Assembly: GCF_000426285.1 (NCBI RefSeq)
Contig: NZ_AUFB01000013.1
Location: forward strand, 116,509-180,508
DNA: 64,000 nucleotides
Reading direction: 5' to 3'
From: Rhizobium leucaenae USDA 9039
GTDB lineage: Bacteria; Pseudomonadota; Alphaproteobacteria; Rhizobiales; Rhizobiaceae
Part shown: one piece after another, positions 43,896 to 52,619 of the stretch
How positions within the stretch are numbered: the stretch's first letter is position 1
How the letters are laid out: the number at the start of each line of letters is the position of its first letter
Notes under the pieces: model-generated
What the model saw: only the letters and a program-made list of their open reading frames with translations
Databases searched by the model: none
What the model was told of the DNA's origin: nothing
Made by a program: the position numbers and the translations under genes

Positions 43896-45074
43896 ATGAC
43901 GGCAATATCTCTTCAACGGCTCAGGGCTGCGATCCTGCTCACGACCTTATGCGTGCTGGCGGCTCAGCCAGCCCTCGCCCAGGAAGGCTCGGTGCTAACC
44001 TCATTGCAAAGCCAGATTACAACGGCCGCGAAGGGTTGGGAAACAACCGTCATGGATGCGGCGAAGTCGCTTTTCTGGATCCTGGCAACGATCGAGATCG
44101 GCATAGCTGCCGTCTGGCTCGCGATACAAGCTGCATCGCTCGACAGCTGGTTCGCCGAGCTCGTCCGGCGGATCATGTTCGTCGGCTTCTTCGCTTTCGT
44201 GTTGGCACAAGGGCCGACCTTCGCCAAGGCAGTAGTTGATAGCCTGTTCCAGATCGGCGCCGGAGGCGGCACCGCTTCGCCGGCCGATGTCTTCAATGCC
44301 GGACTCGCCGTCGCCACCAAGATGTCGGAAAAGATCCAGTTTGGGCTTTTCGAGGACAATGCGCTGGCGATCTCTGCCGCTTTTGCGATGGTCGTCGTTG
44401 TCATCTCGTTCTCGCTCGTCGCCGCGATTTTCGTGTCTGTCATGGTCGAGATGTATATCGGCCTGCTCGCCGGCACGATCATGCTCGGCCTGGGCGGTTC
44501 CTCCTATACCAAAGACTTCGCTGTCCGATATTTGATCTATGCTTTCTCGGTCGGAATGAAGCTCATGGCACTGGTCATGATCTCGCGGATCGGATCGGAG
44601 GTTCTGATCGGATTGGCAAACCAACCCGACATTGGCGAACAATTCCAGACCGCGCTTGCGATTGCCGGCATTGCCGTCGTCGTTTTCATTGTCGCGATTT
44701 ATGTGCCGAACATCATGCAGGGCGTTGTCCAGGGCGCCTCGGTTTCGGGCGGAATGGAGGCGATCCGCCACGGCGGCCAAGCGGCATCCTTCGCCACGGG
44801 CGCCGGGTTCCTTGCAGCGGGTGCGGCGGGCGCAGGCTTTGCGGCTGCCCAGGCTGCTCGCGCTGCTGGGTCATCCGTTGCAGGTGCAGCTCTTCGTGGT
44901 TTCGGTGCAGGAATCGGGTCCGCGGGAAAAGCGGCGGGGTCCGCTGCCAAGGAAAAGGCCATCGGTTCTCCCGGAGCCTATGCCGGATCGATCCTCGGTC
45001 TCGCTAACGCCAAGCTCGACCAAGCGCGCAGCGGGCATAGCGGGCCGAAGCCACCTCCCGAACGCAAAGACTAA
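43896..45074 (+). CDS. trbL: Conjugal transfer protein TrbL (VirB6 family)
   Basis: 392-residue polytopic inner-membrane channel component. A leader-like first segment (about 10-28) is followed by about six hydrophobic stretches up to residue 285, as in VirB6/TrbL. From 290 the protein is Gly/Ala-rich (AAGAAGAGFAAAQAARAAG) and ends in a hydrophilic, Pro/Lys-rich tail. GGAG lies before the ATG. The gene follows trbK by 4 bases. Confidence 0.95.
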   Translation: MTAISLQRLRAAILLTTLCVLAAQPALAQEGSVLTSLQSQITTAAKGWETTVMDAAKSLFWILATIEIGIAAVWLAIQAASLDSWFAELVRRIMFVGFFAFVLAQGPTFAKAVVDSLFQIGAGGGTASPADVFNAGLAVATKMSEKIQFGLFEDNALAISAAFAMVVVVISFSLVAAIFVSVMVEMYIGLLAGTIMLGLGGSSYTKDFAVRYLIYAFSVGMKLMALVMISRIGSEVLIGLANQPDIGEQFQTALAIAGIAVVVFIVAIYVPNIMQGVVQGASVSGGMEAIRHGGQAASFATGAGFLAAGAAGAGFAAAQAARAAGSSVAGAALRGFGAGIGSAGKAAGSAAKEKAIGSPGAYAGSILGLANAKLDQARSGHSGPKPPPERKD

Positions 45075-45098
45075 CAGCAATCAGAAAGTGATCGATCG

Positions 45099-45761
45099 AT
45101 GGCAGCGAACCGCGCCCCCGAAAACCCCTATCTTGCCGCGCGCCAGGAATGGAATGAGCGATACGGTTCCTATGTGCAGTCCGCCGCCGCTTGGCGCATC
45201 GTCGGCATCCTCGGTTTGACCATGGCCGTGATTGGATTCGCATATGCGATGTATCTCAGCACCCAGGTCAAGCTGGTTCCCTATATCGTCGAGGTCGACA
45301 AACTCGGGACCGCGGTGACGTCTGGTTACCCGCAACAGATTGAATATGCCGATGTTCGGGTAGTACGCGCGACGCTCGGAAACTTCGTAACCAGCTTCCG
45401 TTCGATCACGCCGGATGCAGTGGTGCAGAAGCAGTATATCGATCGAACCTACGCACTCCTTCGAACATCGGATCCCTCGACCGAGAAGATCAACGCCTGG
45501 TTCCGCGGTAACTCGCCGTTCGAAAAGGCGAAGTCTTCGACCGTTGCGATCGAGGTCAACAATATCGTGGCGCTCTCGAACCAGACCTATCAGATCGACT
45601 GGACCGAATACGAACGCGACCGCAAGGGCAAGGAAATAGGCACGCGCCGGTTTCGCGGCATCGCAACGGTGACGCTTACCGCACCGCAGGATGAGGCGAC
45701 CATCCGCCTCAATCCGATCGGCCTCTATGTCCGGGATTTCGACTGGACAGCACAGCTTTAA
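45099..45761 (+). CDS. trbF: Conjugal transfer protein TrbF (VirB8 family)
   Basis: 220-residue bitopic inner-membrane protein: short cytoplasmic N-terminus, one membrane helix (about 34-52, IVGILGLTMAVIGFAYAMYL), then the periplasmic NTF2-like VirB8 domain (about 70-220). It nucleates assembly of the channel with TrbG and TrbI. Confidence 0.95.
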   Translation: MAANRAPENPYLAARQEWNERYGSYVQSAAAWRIVGILGLTMAVIGFAYAMYLSTQVKLVPYIVEVDKLGTAVTSGYPQQIEYADVRVVRATLGNFVTSFRSITPDAVVQKQYIDRTYALLRTSDPSTEKINAWFRGNSPFEKAKSSTVAIEVNNIVALSNQTYQIDWTEYERDRKGKEIGTRRFRGIATVTLTAPQDEATIRLNPIGLYVRDFDWTAQL

Positions 45762-45778
45762 GGCAGGGGATTCACTCA

Positions 45779-46588
45779 ATGCACAGAACAGGATTGATCG
45801 CGGCCGGCTGCCTGGCCGGACTCGTCTTCGTGAGCGGTGCGCAAGCACAGAGCATGTCGAACAATGAGGTGAAGGGGACGAACATTTCCAGGAAATGGCG
45901 TGGCACATCGGGACTGGTGACAACCGGCCCCGATGGCAAGGTCATTTTCCTATTCGGGGAGACGCAGCCATCGGTCGTCTGCTCACCGCTGCAAGTCTGC
46001 GATATCGAACTCCAGGGCGGCGAGATCGTCCGGGACGTTTTGGTTGGAGACACGGTGCGTTGGAAAGTCGAGCCCGCGACCTCCGGCGCCACCGGCGGCC
46101 AGGCGATCCATCTGATCGTCAAGCCGTCGGAGGCGGGTCTCGTCACGTCAATGGTCGTCACGACCTCGCGGCGCACCTATCACATCCAACTGAAATCGCA
46201 TCCGAGCCAGTACATGGCCCGCGTCGGCTTCGAATATCCGGAGGATGTCTCGACCAAGCTTGCCGATATCAACTCACGGCTGGAGACCGGCGGCATTCCT
46301 GGAACCGCGCCCGACAAGCTGAACTTTTCTTACTCCATCAGTGGCAGCGCGCCCTGGAAACCGAAGCGCGTCTATTCGGACGGCGCCAAGACCTACATCC
46401 AGTTCTCGAAATCGGTCTCGAGCCAGGATGCGCCGGTTCTTTTCGTCGTCAGCGGTGGCCAGAATCGCATCGTAAACTATCGAATGAAGAACGACTTGAT
46501 GATCGTCGACTACGCGGTCGACAAAGCAATCCTCGTCTCCGGTGTCGGCTGGCGCCAGCAGAAGATCACCATCCGGCGGGGAGGCTGA
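45779..46588 (+). CDS. trbG: Conjugal transfer protein TrbG (VirB9 family)
   Basis: 269-residue periplasmic/outer-membrane core protein with an N-terminal signal peptide (about 1-24, ending GAQA). The C-terminal beta-rich VirB9 domain (about 175-265) includes the family segments PKRVYSDGAKTYIQF and VVSGGQNRIVNYRMKNDLMIVD. It forms the outer-membrane core with TrbH and TrbI. Confidence 0.95.
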   Translation: MHRTGLIAAGCLAGLVFVSGAQAQSMSNNEVKGTNISRKWRGTSGLVTTGPDGKVIFLFGETQPSVVCSPLQVCDIELQGGEIVRDVLVGDTVRWKVEPATSGATGGQAIHLIVKPSEAGLVTSMVVTTSRRTYHIQLKSHPSQYMARVGFEYPEDVSTKLADINSRLETGGIPGTAPDKLNFSYSISGSAPWKPKRVYSDGAKTYIQFSKSVSSQDAPVLFVVSGGQNRIVNYRMKNDLMIVDYAVDKAILVSGVGWRQQKITIRRGG

Positions 46589-46591
46589 CCA

Positions 46592-47029
46592 ATGCGAAAC
46601 CTTGTTGTTGCGATCACGATCGCTTTTGTACTTACGGGCTGCCAAACGGCTGAGGACGGGCTGACCACCGGTTCGACGCCGACCACCCTCACAGGTTCGG
46701 CGGCAAGTGCAATTGCCGGCGACATGGCAAGCCGGCTTGCCGAGCAGGTCGGTCCCGCGGGCACGACGACCATCAAGATGGAGAAGGACTCATCAGACTT
46801 TGCAACAGCGCTCGAGGCTGCGCTGAAGGGTTGGGGCTATACGGTCGTAACCGATGGCAAGGTTGGCAAGGACGTCAAACCCGTCGAACTCGCCTATTCG
46901 CTCGACGACGTCGACGGCCAGGTTCTTGCAAGACTGTCGACGCCCTCGATCGCCCTTGGCCGCGCCTACACCGCAACGACCGGGGGTGCCGTGCCGGCAA
47001 GCCCCCTCTCGATCATGCAGCGCAATTGA
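46592..47029 (+). CDS. trbH: Conjugal transfer lipoprotein TrbH
   Basis: 145-residue lipoprotein with a clear lipobox (VLTGC, Cys at about residue 15), expected to be anchored in the outer membrane. TrbH is the short lipoprotein of the Trb core complex. The middle of the protein is Ser/Thr/Ala-rich and the remainder is a compact alpha/beta domain. It lies 3 bases after trbG and 12 before trbI. Confidence 0.92.
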   Translation: MRNLVVAITIAFVLTGCQTAEDGLTTGSTPTTLTGSAASAIAGDMASRLAEQVGPAGTTTIKMEKDSSDFATALEAALKGWGYTVVTDGKVGKDVKPVELAYSLDDVDGQVLARLSTPSIALGRAYTATTGGAVPASPLSIMQRN

Positions 47030-47041
47030 GAGGAGGCGAGC

Positions 47042-48337
47042 ATGGTCCAATCTCTGCAGCTGGGCACCTCCAGCCAGGCCGACGATCAGAAGGGTATGCG
47101 CCGTCTGAACCGTCTGCCAATCATCGTCGCCATCATCATCGTTGCGCTATTTGTCGGCGTCGTCGTCATCGGGCTGTCATGGCGCGGTCTCCCCTTCAAT
47201 CGGAACAACGATCTCGACAGCGCCTCGAATGCTCCCGCAACCAACTTCGGCGACCAGCTCAAGCGTGGTGTCACCGACGGCATCATCGGCGATCCGGAAC
47301 AACGCGAAGTGTTCCAGCCGACGCCCGCCGTCGAACAGAAAGTCGCGAAGGAAACCGCCGTTGTTGATCGCACACCCACCCAGCGAGAGGAGCGGCGCCC
47401 TAGACTTGAATCGGAAGCGGAATGGAAGGCACGCCTGAAACGGGAGCAGGACGAACAGTATATCCGTGAAGCGCAACGGCAGCGCATGGCCCGGCTCCAG
47501 GCGCGGGCGACAGCGTTGGACTCGCCGTTGAAGGTGGATATTTCCGACATCGACAAGGCAGCCAACGCCTCCAGAGAGACCGACCGGCGGGCGACGACTG
47601 CCAATAGCGCCTCGGACCTATACGCCGCTGCCATGAAGTCCGGTCTGATGGGGCAGAATGTCGATCCCAACGCTCAGACATCAAAGGAAGATTTCTTCAA
47701 CCAGGACATCAAGGACCTTGGCTATTTGCCGAACCGGGTGGTGCCGCAAATGTCAGCCTATGAGCTCAAGCGCGGCTCCGTCATTCCCGCCACCCTGATC
47801 ACCGGCCTGAACTCCGACCTTCCCGGACGGATCACCGCGCAGGTCAGTCAGAACGTCTATGACAGCGCCACCGGTTACCGGCTGCTGATCCCGCAGGGGG
47901 CAAAACTGTTCGGCCGTTACGATTCCAAGGTCTCGTTCGGCCAGGAACGCGTCCTTGTCGTGTGGACCGATCTCATTTTCCCGAATGGCTCAACCCTGCA
48001 GATCGGCGGCATGGCCGGTACGGATGCCGAAGGCTATGGCGGCTTCAAGGACAAGGTCGATCGGCATCTCTGGCGCACGTGGAGTTCTGCTGCGCTGATC
48101 GCACTGATCGGAACCGGGATCGACATGTCGATGCCGCAAAGCTCGACGCTTGCAACGCAGGAGACTGCATCGGACGCGGCCCGCCGCAACTTTGCGGAAT
48201 CGTTCGGCAGGGTCGCCGAGCAGACCATTTCAAAGAACCTGAATGTGCAGCCGACCATCCAGATCCGCCCCGGCTACAAGTTCAACGTGCTCGTGGACCA
48301 GGATATTATATTTCCGTCGACCTACAGCAGAAACTGA
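47042..48337 (+). CDS. trbI: Conjugal transfer protein TrbI (VirB10 family)
   Basis: 431-residue protein spanning both membranes. It has a cytoplasmic N-terminus, one membrane helix (about 24-45, IIVAIIIVALFVGVVVIGLSW), a long charged periplasmic linker (about 50-210) and the C-terminal VirB10 beta-barrel domain (about 225-425), with PAYELKRGSVIPATLITGLNSDLPG-like features and GYKFNVLVDQDI near the end. Last gene of the trb operon before traR. Confidence 0.96.
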   Translation: MVQSLQLGTSSQADDQKGMRRLNRLPIIVAIIIVALFVGVVVIGLSWRGLPFNRNNDLDSASNAPATNFGDQLKRGVTDGIIGDPEQREVFQPTPAVEQKVAKETAVVDRTPTQREERRPRLESEAEWKARLKREQDEQYIREAQRQRMARLQARATALDSPLKVDISDIDKAANASRETDRRATTANSASDLYAAAMKSGLMGQNVDPNAQTSKEDFFNQDIKDLGYLPNRVVPQMSAYELKRGSVIPATLITGLNSDLPGRITAQVSQNVYDSATGYRLLIPQGAKLFGRYDSKVSFGQERVLVVWTDLIFPNGSTLQIGGMAGTDAEGYGGFKDKVDRHLWRTWSSAALIALIGTGIDMSMPQSSTLATQETASDAARRNFAESFGRVAEQTISKNLNVQPTIQIRPGYKFNVLVDQDIIFPSTYSRN

Positions 48338-48650
48338 CGAACATCGTCCGACGCCATTTCAGCCGCTGGCATGCCGCGCATGCCGGTGCAACATTGCAAT
48401 TCCGCAATAACTTTCCTGTCTTTGTCATCTTTTTAGTTCAAGGGGACTTGAAACTTGTCTTTTCACAGGTAGTGCTAGGCGTACACGGCTAGAGGGACTG
48501 CTCCGCGCTGCTCTGGCACCGTGGGTTGCGTCGAGATGCCTGTGGCTGATTGTGGCTATGGCTTGGCCGCTGGGCGGCGAGGCCTGTTCGAGTGTCTCGA
48601 TGTGCCAGATCATGACCGACCTACAGGTCGATAAGACAGGAGAAACGCTG
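48338..48650. promoter_or_regulatory. traR promoter region
   Basis: 313 bases without a gene. A 16-base element ATTGCAATTCCGCAAT (about 48394-48409, five-base arms ATTGC/GCAAT) resembles the candidate tra box ahead of traI. A weak hairpin TTCAAG/CTTGAA lies at 48437-48452. Either could take part in traR control. The TraR start itself is set by AGGAG at 48638-48642. Confidence 0.4.
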
Positions 48651-49364
48651 GTGGATGGAGAATTTCGCTCGCTCGTCGACATGTTGGAAGCTGCGCAGGA
48701 CGAGCTTACGATCAAAGGTGCCATGAAGCGCTTCGCAGAGGCCTGCGGCTACGAGCGGTTTGCCTATCTTCAAAAGGAAGGCGCCCAGATCAAGACCTTC
48801 AACACCTACCCAAAGCCATGGGAACGCACCTATCTCTCGGCCGATTACTCCAATATCGATCCCGTGGTGACGCAGGCAAAACGAAAAGGCGATATCTTCT
48901 TCTGGACGGCGGACGATTGGAGACCGCGCGGCTCATCTGAGCTCAGAAAGTTTCGCAATGAATCGATCGAGCACGGAATCCGTTGTGGCATGACCATTCC
49001 CGTGGAAGGCAGCTACGGAACATCGATGATGCTGACCTTCGCATCCTCCGAAAGGAATGTGGAACTGCCGGTCGCTTTTGACCCGAAAAAGGCTGTGCAA
49101 TTGGTGATGATGATCCATTATCGCTTGAAGATGATCGGCGGCAAGACCACGCTCAATCCAAAGCAGGCGCTGTCGCCGCGTGAAATGGACTGCTTGATCT
49201 GGGCGGCAAAAGGAAAGAGTACGCTTACAACCGCCAATTTGGTCGGCATCGCTTTCCGGACTGTGCAGCACCATCTCGATAAGGCGCGTGGCAAGCTCGG
49301 CGCCGAGTCGGTTCCGCATCTTGTGGCGATCGCCAAGGATCGGGGTTTGCTGCCTCCCAGCTAG
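48651..49364 (+). CDS. traR: Quorum-sensing transcriptional activator TraR (LuxR family)
   Basis: 237-residue LuxR-type activator. The N-terminal autoinducer-binding domain carries the conserved Trp/Tyr/Asp set in PWERTYLSADYSNIDPVV (about 62-79) and FFW (about 88-90). The C-terminal HTH (about 175-235) has LSPREMDCLIWAAKGKS, then the recognition helix around AFRTVQHHLDKARGKLG. With the TraI signal it should dimerise on tra boxes and switch on traI-trb, the tra operons and repABC. I start at GTG 48651, which has AGGAG 8 bases ahead and gives the usual length (234). The longer frame from 48552 has no such site. Confidence 0.92.
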   Translation: MDGEFRSLVDMLEAAQDELTIKGAMKRFAEACGYERFAYLQKEGAQIKTFNTYPKPWERTYLSADYSNIDPVVTQAKRKGDIFFWTADDWRPRGSSELRKFRNESIEHGIRCGMTIPVEGSYGTSMMLTFASSERNVELPVAFDPKKAVQLVMMIHYRLKMIGGKTTLNPKQALSPREMDCLIWAAKGKSTLTTANLVGIAFRTVQHHLDKARGKLGAESVPHLVAIAKDRGLLPPS

Positions 49365-49681
49365 CTGACATCGTCATCGACCGGTACTTCCGGCACGAAG
49401 CCGAGTGCGTCGAGCATATCCGAAAGCTCATCCTGCTGAGCTGCGGCCCTTTTCTGGCGCGCAAAATGCTCCTCCTGAAGGGTCTCCAGAACCGAACTGG
49501 CGATCGTAGGATCCTCGCTTGCGCGTATCCACTCCTCGTAGACCGCCTGATCGGCGGCGAGCAGACGGCGATGTTCGCGAATGGCGGCCACTGTCAGCGT
49601 CTCCAATTCCGCCTTGTCCATCAAATTGTATCGAGATTTCTTCTGGTCTCCTCCGGCTTGCGAGGAACCCGCATCTTGCAT
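49361..49681 (-). CDS. traM: TraR antiactivator TraM
   Basis: 106-residue helical protein that binds TraR and blocks its DNA binding, setting the quorum threshold. The body matches TraM: ELETLTVAAIREHRRLL (about 23-39), a long central helix, and the ending LSDMLDALGFVPEV. The ATG at 49681 follows GGAAGGAAAAG. The open frame upstream of it is not used. It converges on traR, and the two stop codons share CTAG (4-base overlap). Confidence 0.9.
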   Translation of the reverse strand: MQDAGSSQAGGDQKKSRYNLMDKAELETLTVAAIREHRRLLAADQAVYEEWIRASEDPTIASSVLETLQEEHFARQKRAAAQQDELSDMLDALGFVPEVPVDDDVS

Positions 49682-49810
49682 TTCTTTTCCTTCCCAGATC
49701 GATGGATTGGCACGACTGCGCCGTATTCGCGCGCGCCTCTTGGCTCCTATGTCAGACGATCCTCTTGGAAGAGTAAACATCCGACCACCGGCAATATCAC
49801 AGGCTTTGTC

Positions 49811-49849
49811 GAATCGGAACTATAGTTCCTAGAACAATAATTCCGATTC
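49811..49849. promoter_or_regulatory. Nested inverted repeats ahead of the small XRE gene (operator)
   Basis: GAATCGGAA (49811-49819) and TTCCGATTC (49841-49849) are perfect 9-base inverted copies. Inside them lies the 14-bp palindrome GGAACTATAGTTCC (49816-49829). The element ends 16 bases before the XRE start, fitting autorepression. Confidence 0.6.
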
Positions 49850-49865
49850 TGGTTCCGCTGATGTC

Positions 49866-50084
49866 ATGGATCTCAACGAGGTCATGGCTAGGAATTTGCG
49901 TCGTATCCGCCATGGCCAGAAACTGACGCAGGAAGAATTGGCCCATCGCACAGGCCTAAGCGCGCGCCATATCGGTGCCATTGAGCGCGCCGAGATGTCT
50001 GCAACGATCACGGTCCTTGGCCAGATCTCCCAAGCGCTGGCTGTCGATCCAAGAGAATTCCTGACGGAGACAAATACGGGCTGA
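49866..50084 (+). CDS. Small XRE-family transcriptional regulator
   Basis: 72-residue single-domain Cro/C1-type HTH. The DNA-binding stretch is NLRRIRHGQKLTQEELAHRTGLSARHIGAIERAEMSATITVL in outline, with the recognition helix around SARHIGAIERAE (about 33-44). It has nothing beyond the HTH. It is flanked by traM (divergent) and the DUF4411 toxin gene (convergent, 17 bases apart). The paired inverted repeats just upstream suggest it represses itself. Confidence 0.88.
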   Translation: MDLNEVMARNLRRIRHGQKLTQEELAHRTGLSARHIGAIERAEMSATITVLGQISQALAVDPREFLTETNTG

Positions 50085-50101
50085 CAATTCGAACGCCAAC
50101 G

Positions 50102-50596
50102 TCAGATTCGGGATCGCCAACCCGTCGTGAAGTTCAGGGCCGACATCATTTCGAAACTGTTGCACCACCTGACACCGAGATCCTTGCAGACGTCGGGGAT
50201 GCGGCGATTTGCGCGCTTTGCGCTTGGCTTCGAAGCCTCGACCGTCACCACGATTCGATCGTCGGACAGCGCCATCGCATAGGCGATCAAAAACGGATCT
50301 CGCCCGATCTCGATGACCTCAGCGTCGTTCAGATCGGTAGCGTATTTCTCGATAACAGCCTGCACCAAGGCCGGGTCGACATCTTCATCCAGCCGCAGAA
50401 CACCGTAGTTGTCAGCTTCGCTCAGCCAGCGACCGATTTCCGAGCCCTCGGTGATTTCTTCGAGGATCTCCACGGGAACTTTGATCTCGCCGGCCTCGCC
50501 CATATGGACCAACCAATCCCAGAATTCCGGAAACCGGCCGATCGGGTAGTACAGATTATGGGCGGTGATCAGAACGTTTGCGTCGAGGAGATGCAC
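50102..50596 (-). CDS. DUF4411 family PIN-like protein (toxin of a toxin-antitoxin pair)
   Basis: 164-residue PIN-superfamily protein, a predicted metal-dependent RNase. The N-terminus LLDANVLITAHN has the first catalytic Asp (Asp5). Further acidic residues are in EILEEITEGSE (about 43-53) and DAEVIEIGRDPFLIAYA (about 92-108). DUF4411 genes are regularly coupled to an upstream XRE/ImmA-IrrE gene, as here (9 bases apart), so the two form a toxin-antitoxin module of the addiction type. Confidence 0.85.
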   Translation of the reverse strand: MHLLDANVLITAHNLYYPIGRFPEFWDWLVHMGEAGEIKVPVEILEEITEGSEIGRWLSEADNYGVLRLDEDVDPALVQAVIEKYATDLNDAEVIEIGRDPFLIAYAMALSDDRIVVTVEASKPSAKRANRRIPDVCKDLGVRWCNSFEMMSALNFTTGWRSRI

Positions 50597-50605
50597 GGCT
50601 TCTCC

Positions 50606-51799
50606 TTAAGCCGCGCTATCGGTAAGGGAATAGACGTTGCTGGCTTTGACACCGAGGATCGCGGCGGCCTTTGAAGGCGACAAGGCACCCTCCGCCAGCA
50701 TTCGCCTGGAGAGTTCGACGAGCCGATTGCCGAGCTTATGGCGTTTGACCGTATAGTAACTTGGACCTCCCTCGTTTTCCCTCGCACGATCGCGTTGCGC
50801 GGCTCGGTTCCTCAGCCACTGCTGGCGGAATAGCGTGGTTACCGCTGACCATGTTTCCTGGTCGATGATGCCTTCGCGATAGAGCTTGTAGGCCACCATG
50901 GAGTGGCTGACCTGCCGAGCATCCGCGATTGCGGAAACCCGCGCTATTACCTGTTCCTGCGACGCCCCAACGAGCGAAGGCTCCTGGGCGATCTCTGCCG
51001 AGGGCAGCAGGATGCGCCCGGCAACATCATTGCAGAACGTCTCGATCGCGCTTGCCGGCCGTCCCCCGCTGACACCGGTCCGACCGAGCCAGATATGCGC
51101 AAGCTCGTGCAGAAGCGTGAATGACCACGCCTGCTCGCTGTCCTGATCGTTGATCACGACGAAAGGCGCGACAGGATCGGCGAACGCGAAGCCCCTGAAG
51201 AGTTCGACATTCAGGGTGCTGTGATGACTGCCAAGGTTGCCGATAAGAAGCACGAAAATGCCGGCCGCCTCGGCCCGCTCGCGAAGATAGGCGAAACCCT
51301 TGGGCGTTCCGCGGCCGCTTCCATGCCGGTACGTCTTCAGTTCGAACACAAGGCGCGTCCGAATGGCGCTCGCCAATGCCTCGGCGCCCTGGCTTTGATC
51401 AAACGACCCGACGAAATCAAGCGGGGTTGCCTCGTCCTCGGTTTCGAGCACGGCCCTGACCATTTCCTGACGCGCGCGGACTTCACGCAGCAGTGTGTCG
51501 ACCAACGCCGCATCGCGCTTTGCGAACTCAGCCGGCAGGGTTCGAAAATCTTCGCCGCGCGCGGCCACCGCCGGTGGCTCTGCCAAATAGAACGTCAATA
51601 GGGGCCGGCGATATTGCGCCGCCATTTTCAAGAGCATCGGCCGTGTCGGCTCGCTGTCCCCGGTTTCGAGCATGGCCAGGCGATCGCTGCCCGCTAGTCC
51701 GCGAGCCTCGCCAAGACCGACTTTTTCAGCGGCATCCTCGAGAGTGAGCCCCGCGGTTTCGCGAGCCCAACGCAGGATCGATGGATTGACCTTGGGCAC
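50606..51799 (-). CDS. XRE / ImmA-IrrE metallopeptidase domain protein (antitoxin partner)
   Basis: 397-residue protein. It has an N-terminal HTH (about 2-60, SILRWARETAGLTLEDAAEKVGL) and a central zinc peptidase with HELAH (about 240-244), the ImmA/IrrE signature. The glutamate that completes the site is probably in the following helix (AIETFCNDVAGRILLP). In DUF4411 pairs the partner of this type acts as antitoxin and repressor. I start at GTG 51799 because AGAGGA precedes it. The longer frame to 51850 has no ribosome site. The C-terminal 100 residues end in a short HTH-like stretch (PSKAAAILGVKASNVYSL). Confidence 0.88.
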   Translation of the reverse strand: MPKVNPSILRWARETAGLTLEDAAEKVGLGEARGLAGSDRLAMLETGDSEPTRPMLLKMAAQYRRPLLTFYLAEPPAVAARGEDFRTLPAEFAKRDAALVDTLLREVRARQEMVRAVLETEDEATPLDFVGSFDQSQGAEALASAIRTRLVFELKTYRHGSGRGTPKGFAYLRERAEAAGIFVLLIGNLGSHHSTLNVELFRGFAFADPVAPFVVINDQDSEQAWSFTLLHELAHIWLGRTGVSGGRPASAIETFCNDVAGRILLPSAEIAQEPSLVGASQEQVIARVSAIADARQVSHSMVAYKLYREGIIDQETWSAVTTLFRQQWLRNRAAQRDRARENEGGPSYYTVKRHKLGNRLVELSRRMLAEGALSPSKAAAILGVKASNVYSLTDSAA

Positions 51800-51984
51800 C
51801 GTTTTCCTCTGTTCGAAGCAGGCGATACGCCCTTTGATATGATCATGCAATCGTTAGGAAAGATATAGGAAGGGCAGAGCCGGTGGGCGAGCATGAAGCA
51901 TTTTTCCCGGTCGCCGGCTCGCCTTCGATAGATCCGCAACGCCAGGCATCGATCGCGCCGATCATCCCGGACGAAGCTGTGCAG

Positions 51985-52602
51985 CTACTTTTGCCCACCG
52001 ATACGCGAAAGATCGATCCGCATCCCCGCTGCGCCAACTTCCCTCTCATCTTGAGGTTCGGCGTCGGTCGGCAGGGAAGCGTCGTGTGGTGCGTCATCAG
52101 TTCCACCGCTGTCGATCGGCTCACGCTGATTGACGACTGAGCCCCCTGGATCGGGCGCCTGGAAAACGCTCACGCCCTCGAATTCCCCGGTCTTCCAGGC
52201 ATAGACAGCGTCCTCGAATATTTGCGGGAAAACCTCATCGCTTTTCGGATTGCCATACCATTTGGCGACGATGCGCAAGACTTTCGCGAACATCGCCGTC
52301 CCCTTGCGAAGGTTTTCGCAACTGTCGAGCAGGTCGGGCTTCAGATCGGCGACATCCTTGATCCCAACGCCGGCGGGAAACTGGGTCAGGCCGACGCGAA
52401 CCACCGCCTGACCGACATACTGCCGGACGATCGCCATCGCCTCGTCCGATGTTTTCGCCTTCGGAACGAGGATCAAGCGGCCACCGGATTTGACGGTGAC
52501 GGCCAATGGATCGTTGGAGCCTGCAGCTGCCACGAACTGTTCGACGATCGCGGCTTTCAATGAAGGGTCAGCGCATTTTTGGATGAGGGCCGCGTCGAGC
52601 AT
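51985..52602 (-). CDS. traH: Conjugal transfer protein TraH
   Basis: 205-residue soluble protein of the Ti-type traAFBH operon. The N-terminus MLDAALIQKCADPSL and the following GSNDPLAVTVKSGGRLILV are typical of TraH. Its biochemical role is not established. The ATG at 52602 has AAGGAGAC ahead and lies 17 bases after the traB stop. Last gene of the leftward traAFBH operon. Confidence 0.9.
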   Translation of the reverse strand: MLDAALIQKCADPSLKAAIVEQFVAAAGSNDPLAVTVKSGGRLILVPKAKTSDEAMAIVRQYVGQAVVRVGLTQFPAGVGIKDVADLKPDLLDSCENLRKGTAMFAKVLRIVAKWYGNPKSDEVFPQIFEDAVYAWKTGEFEGVSVFQAPDPGGSVVNQREPIDSGGTDDAPHDASLPTDAEPQDEREVGAAGMRIDLSRIGGQK

Positions 52603-52619
52603 GACGTCTCCTTGGGCAA

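Noticed and set aside
50606..51799. Phage-type ImmA/ImmR immunity pair of an integrative element
   Set aside because: The HELAH protein is fused to its HTH and paired with a DUF4411 PIN gene. No integrase or excision genes are near.
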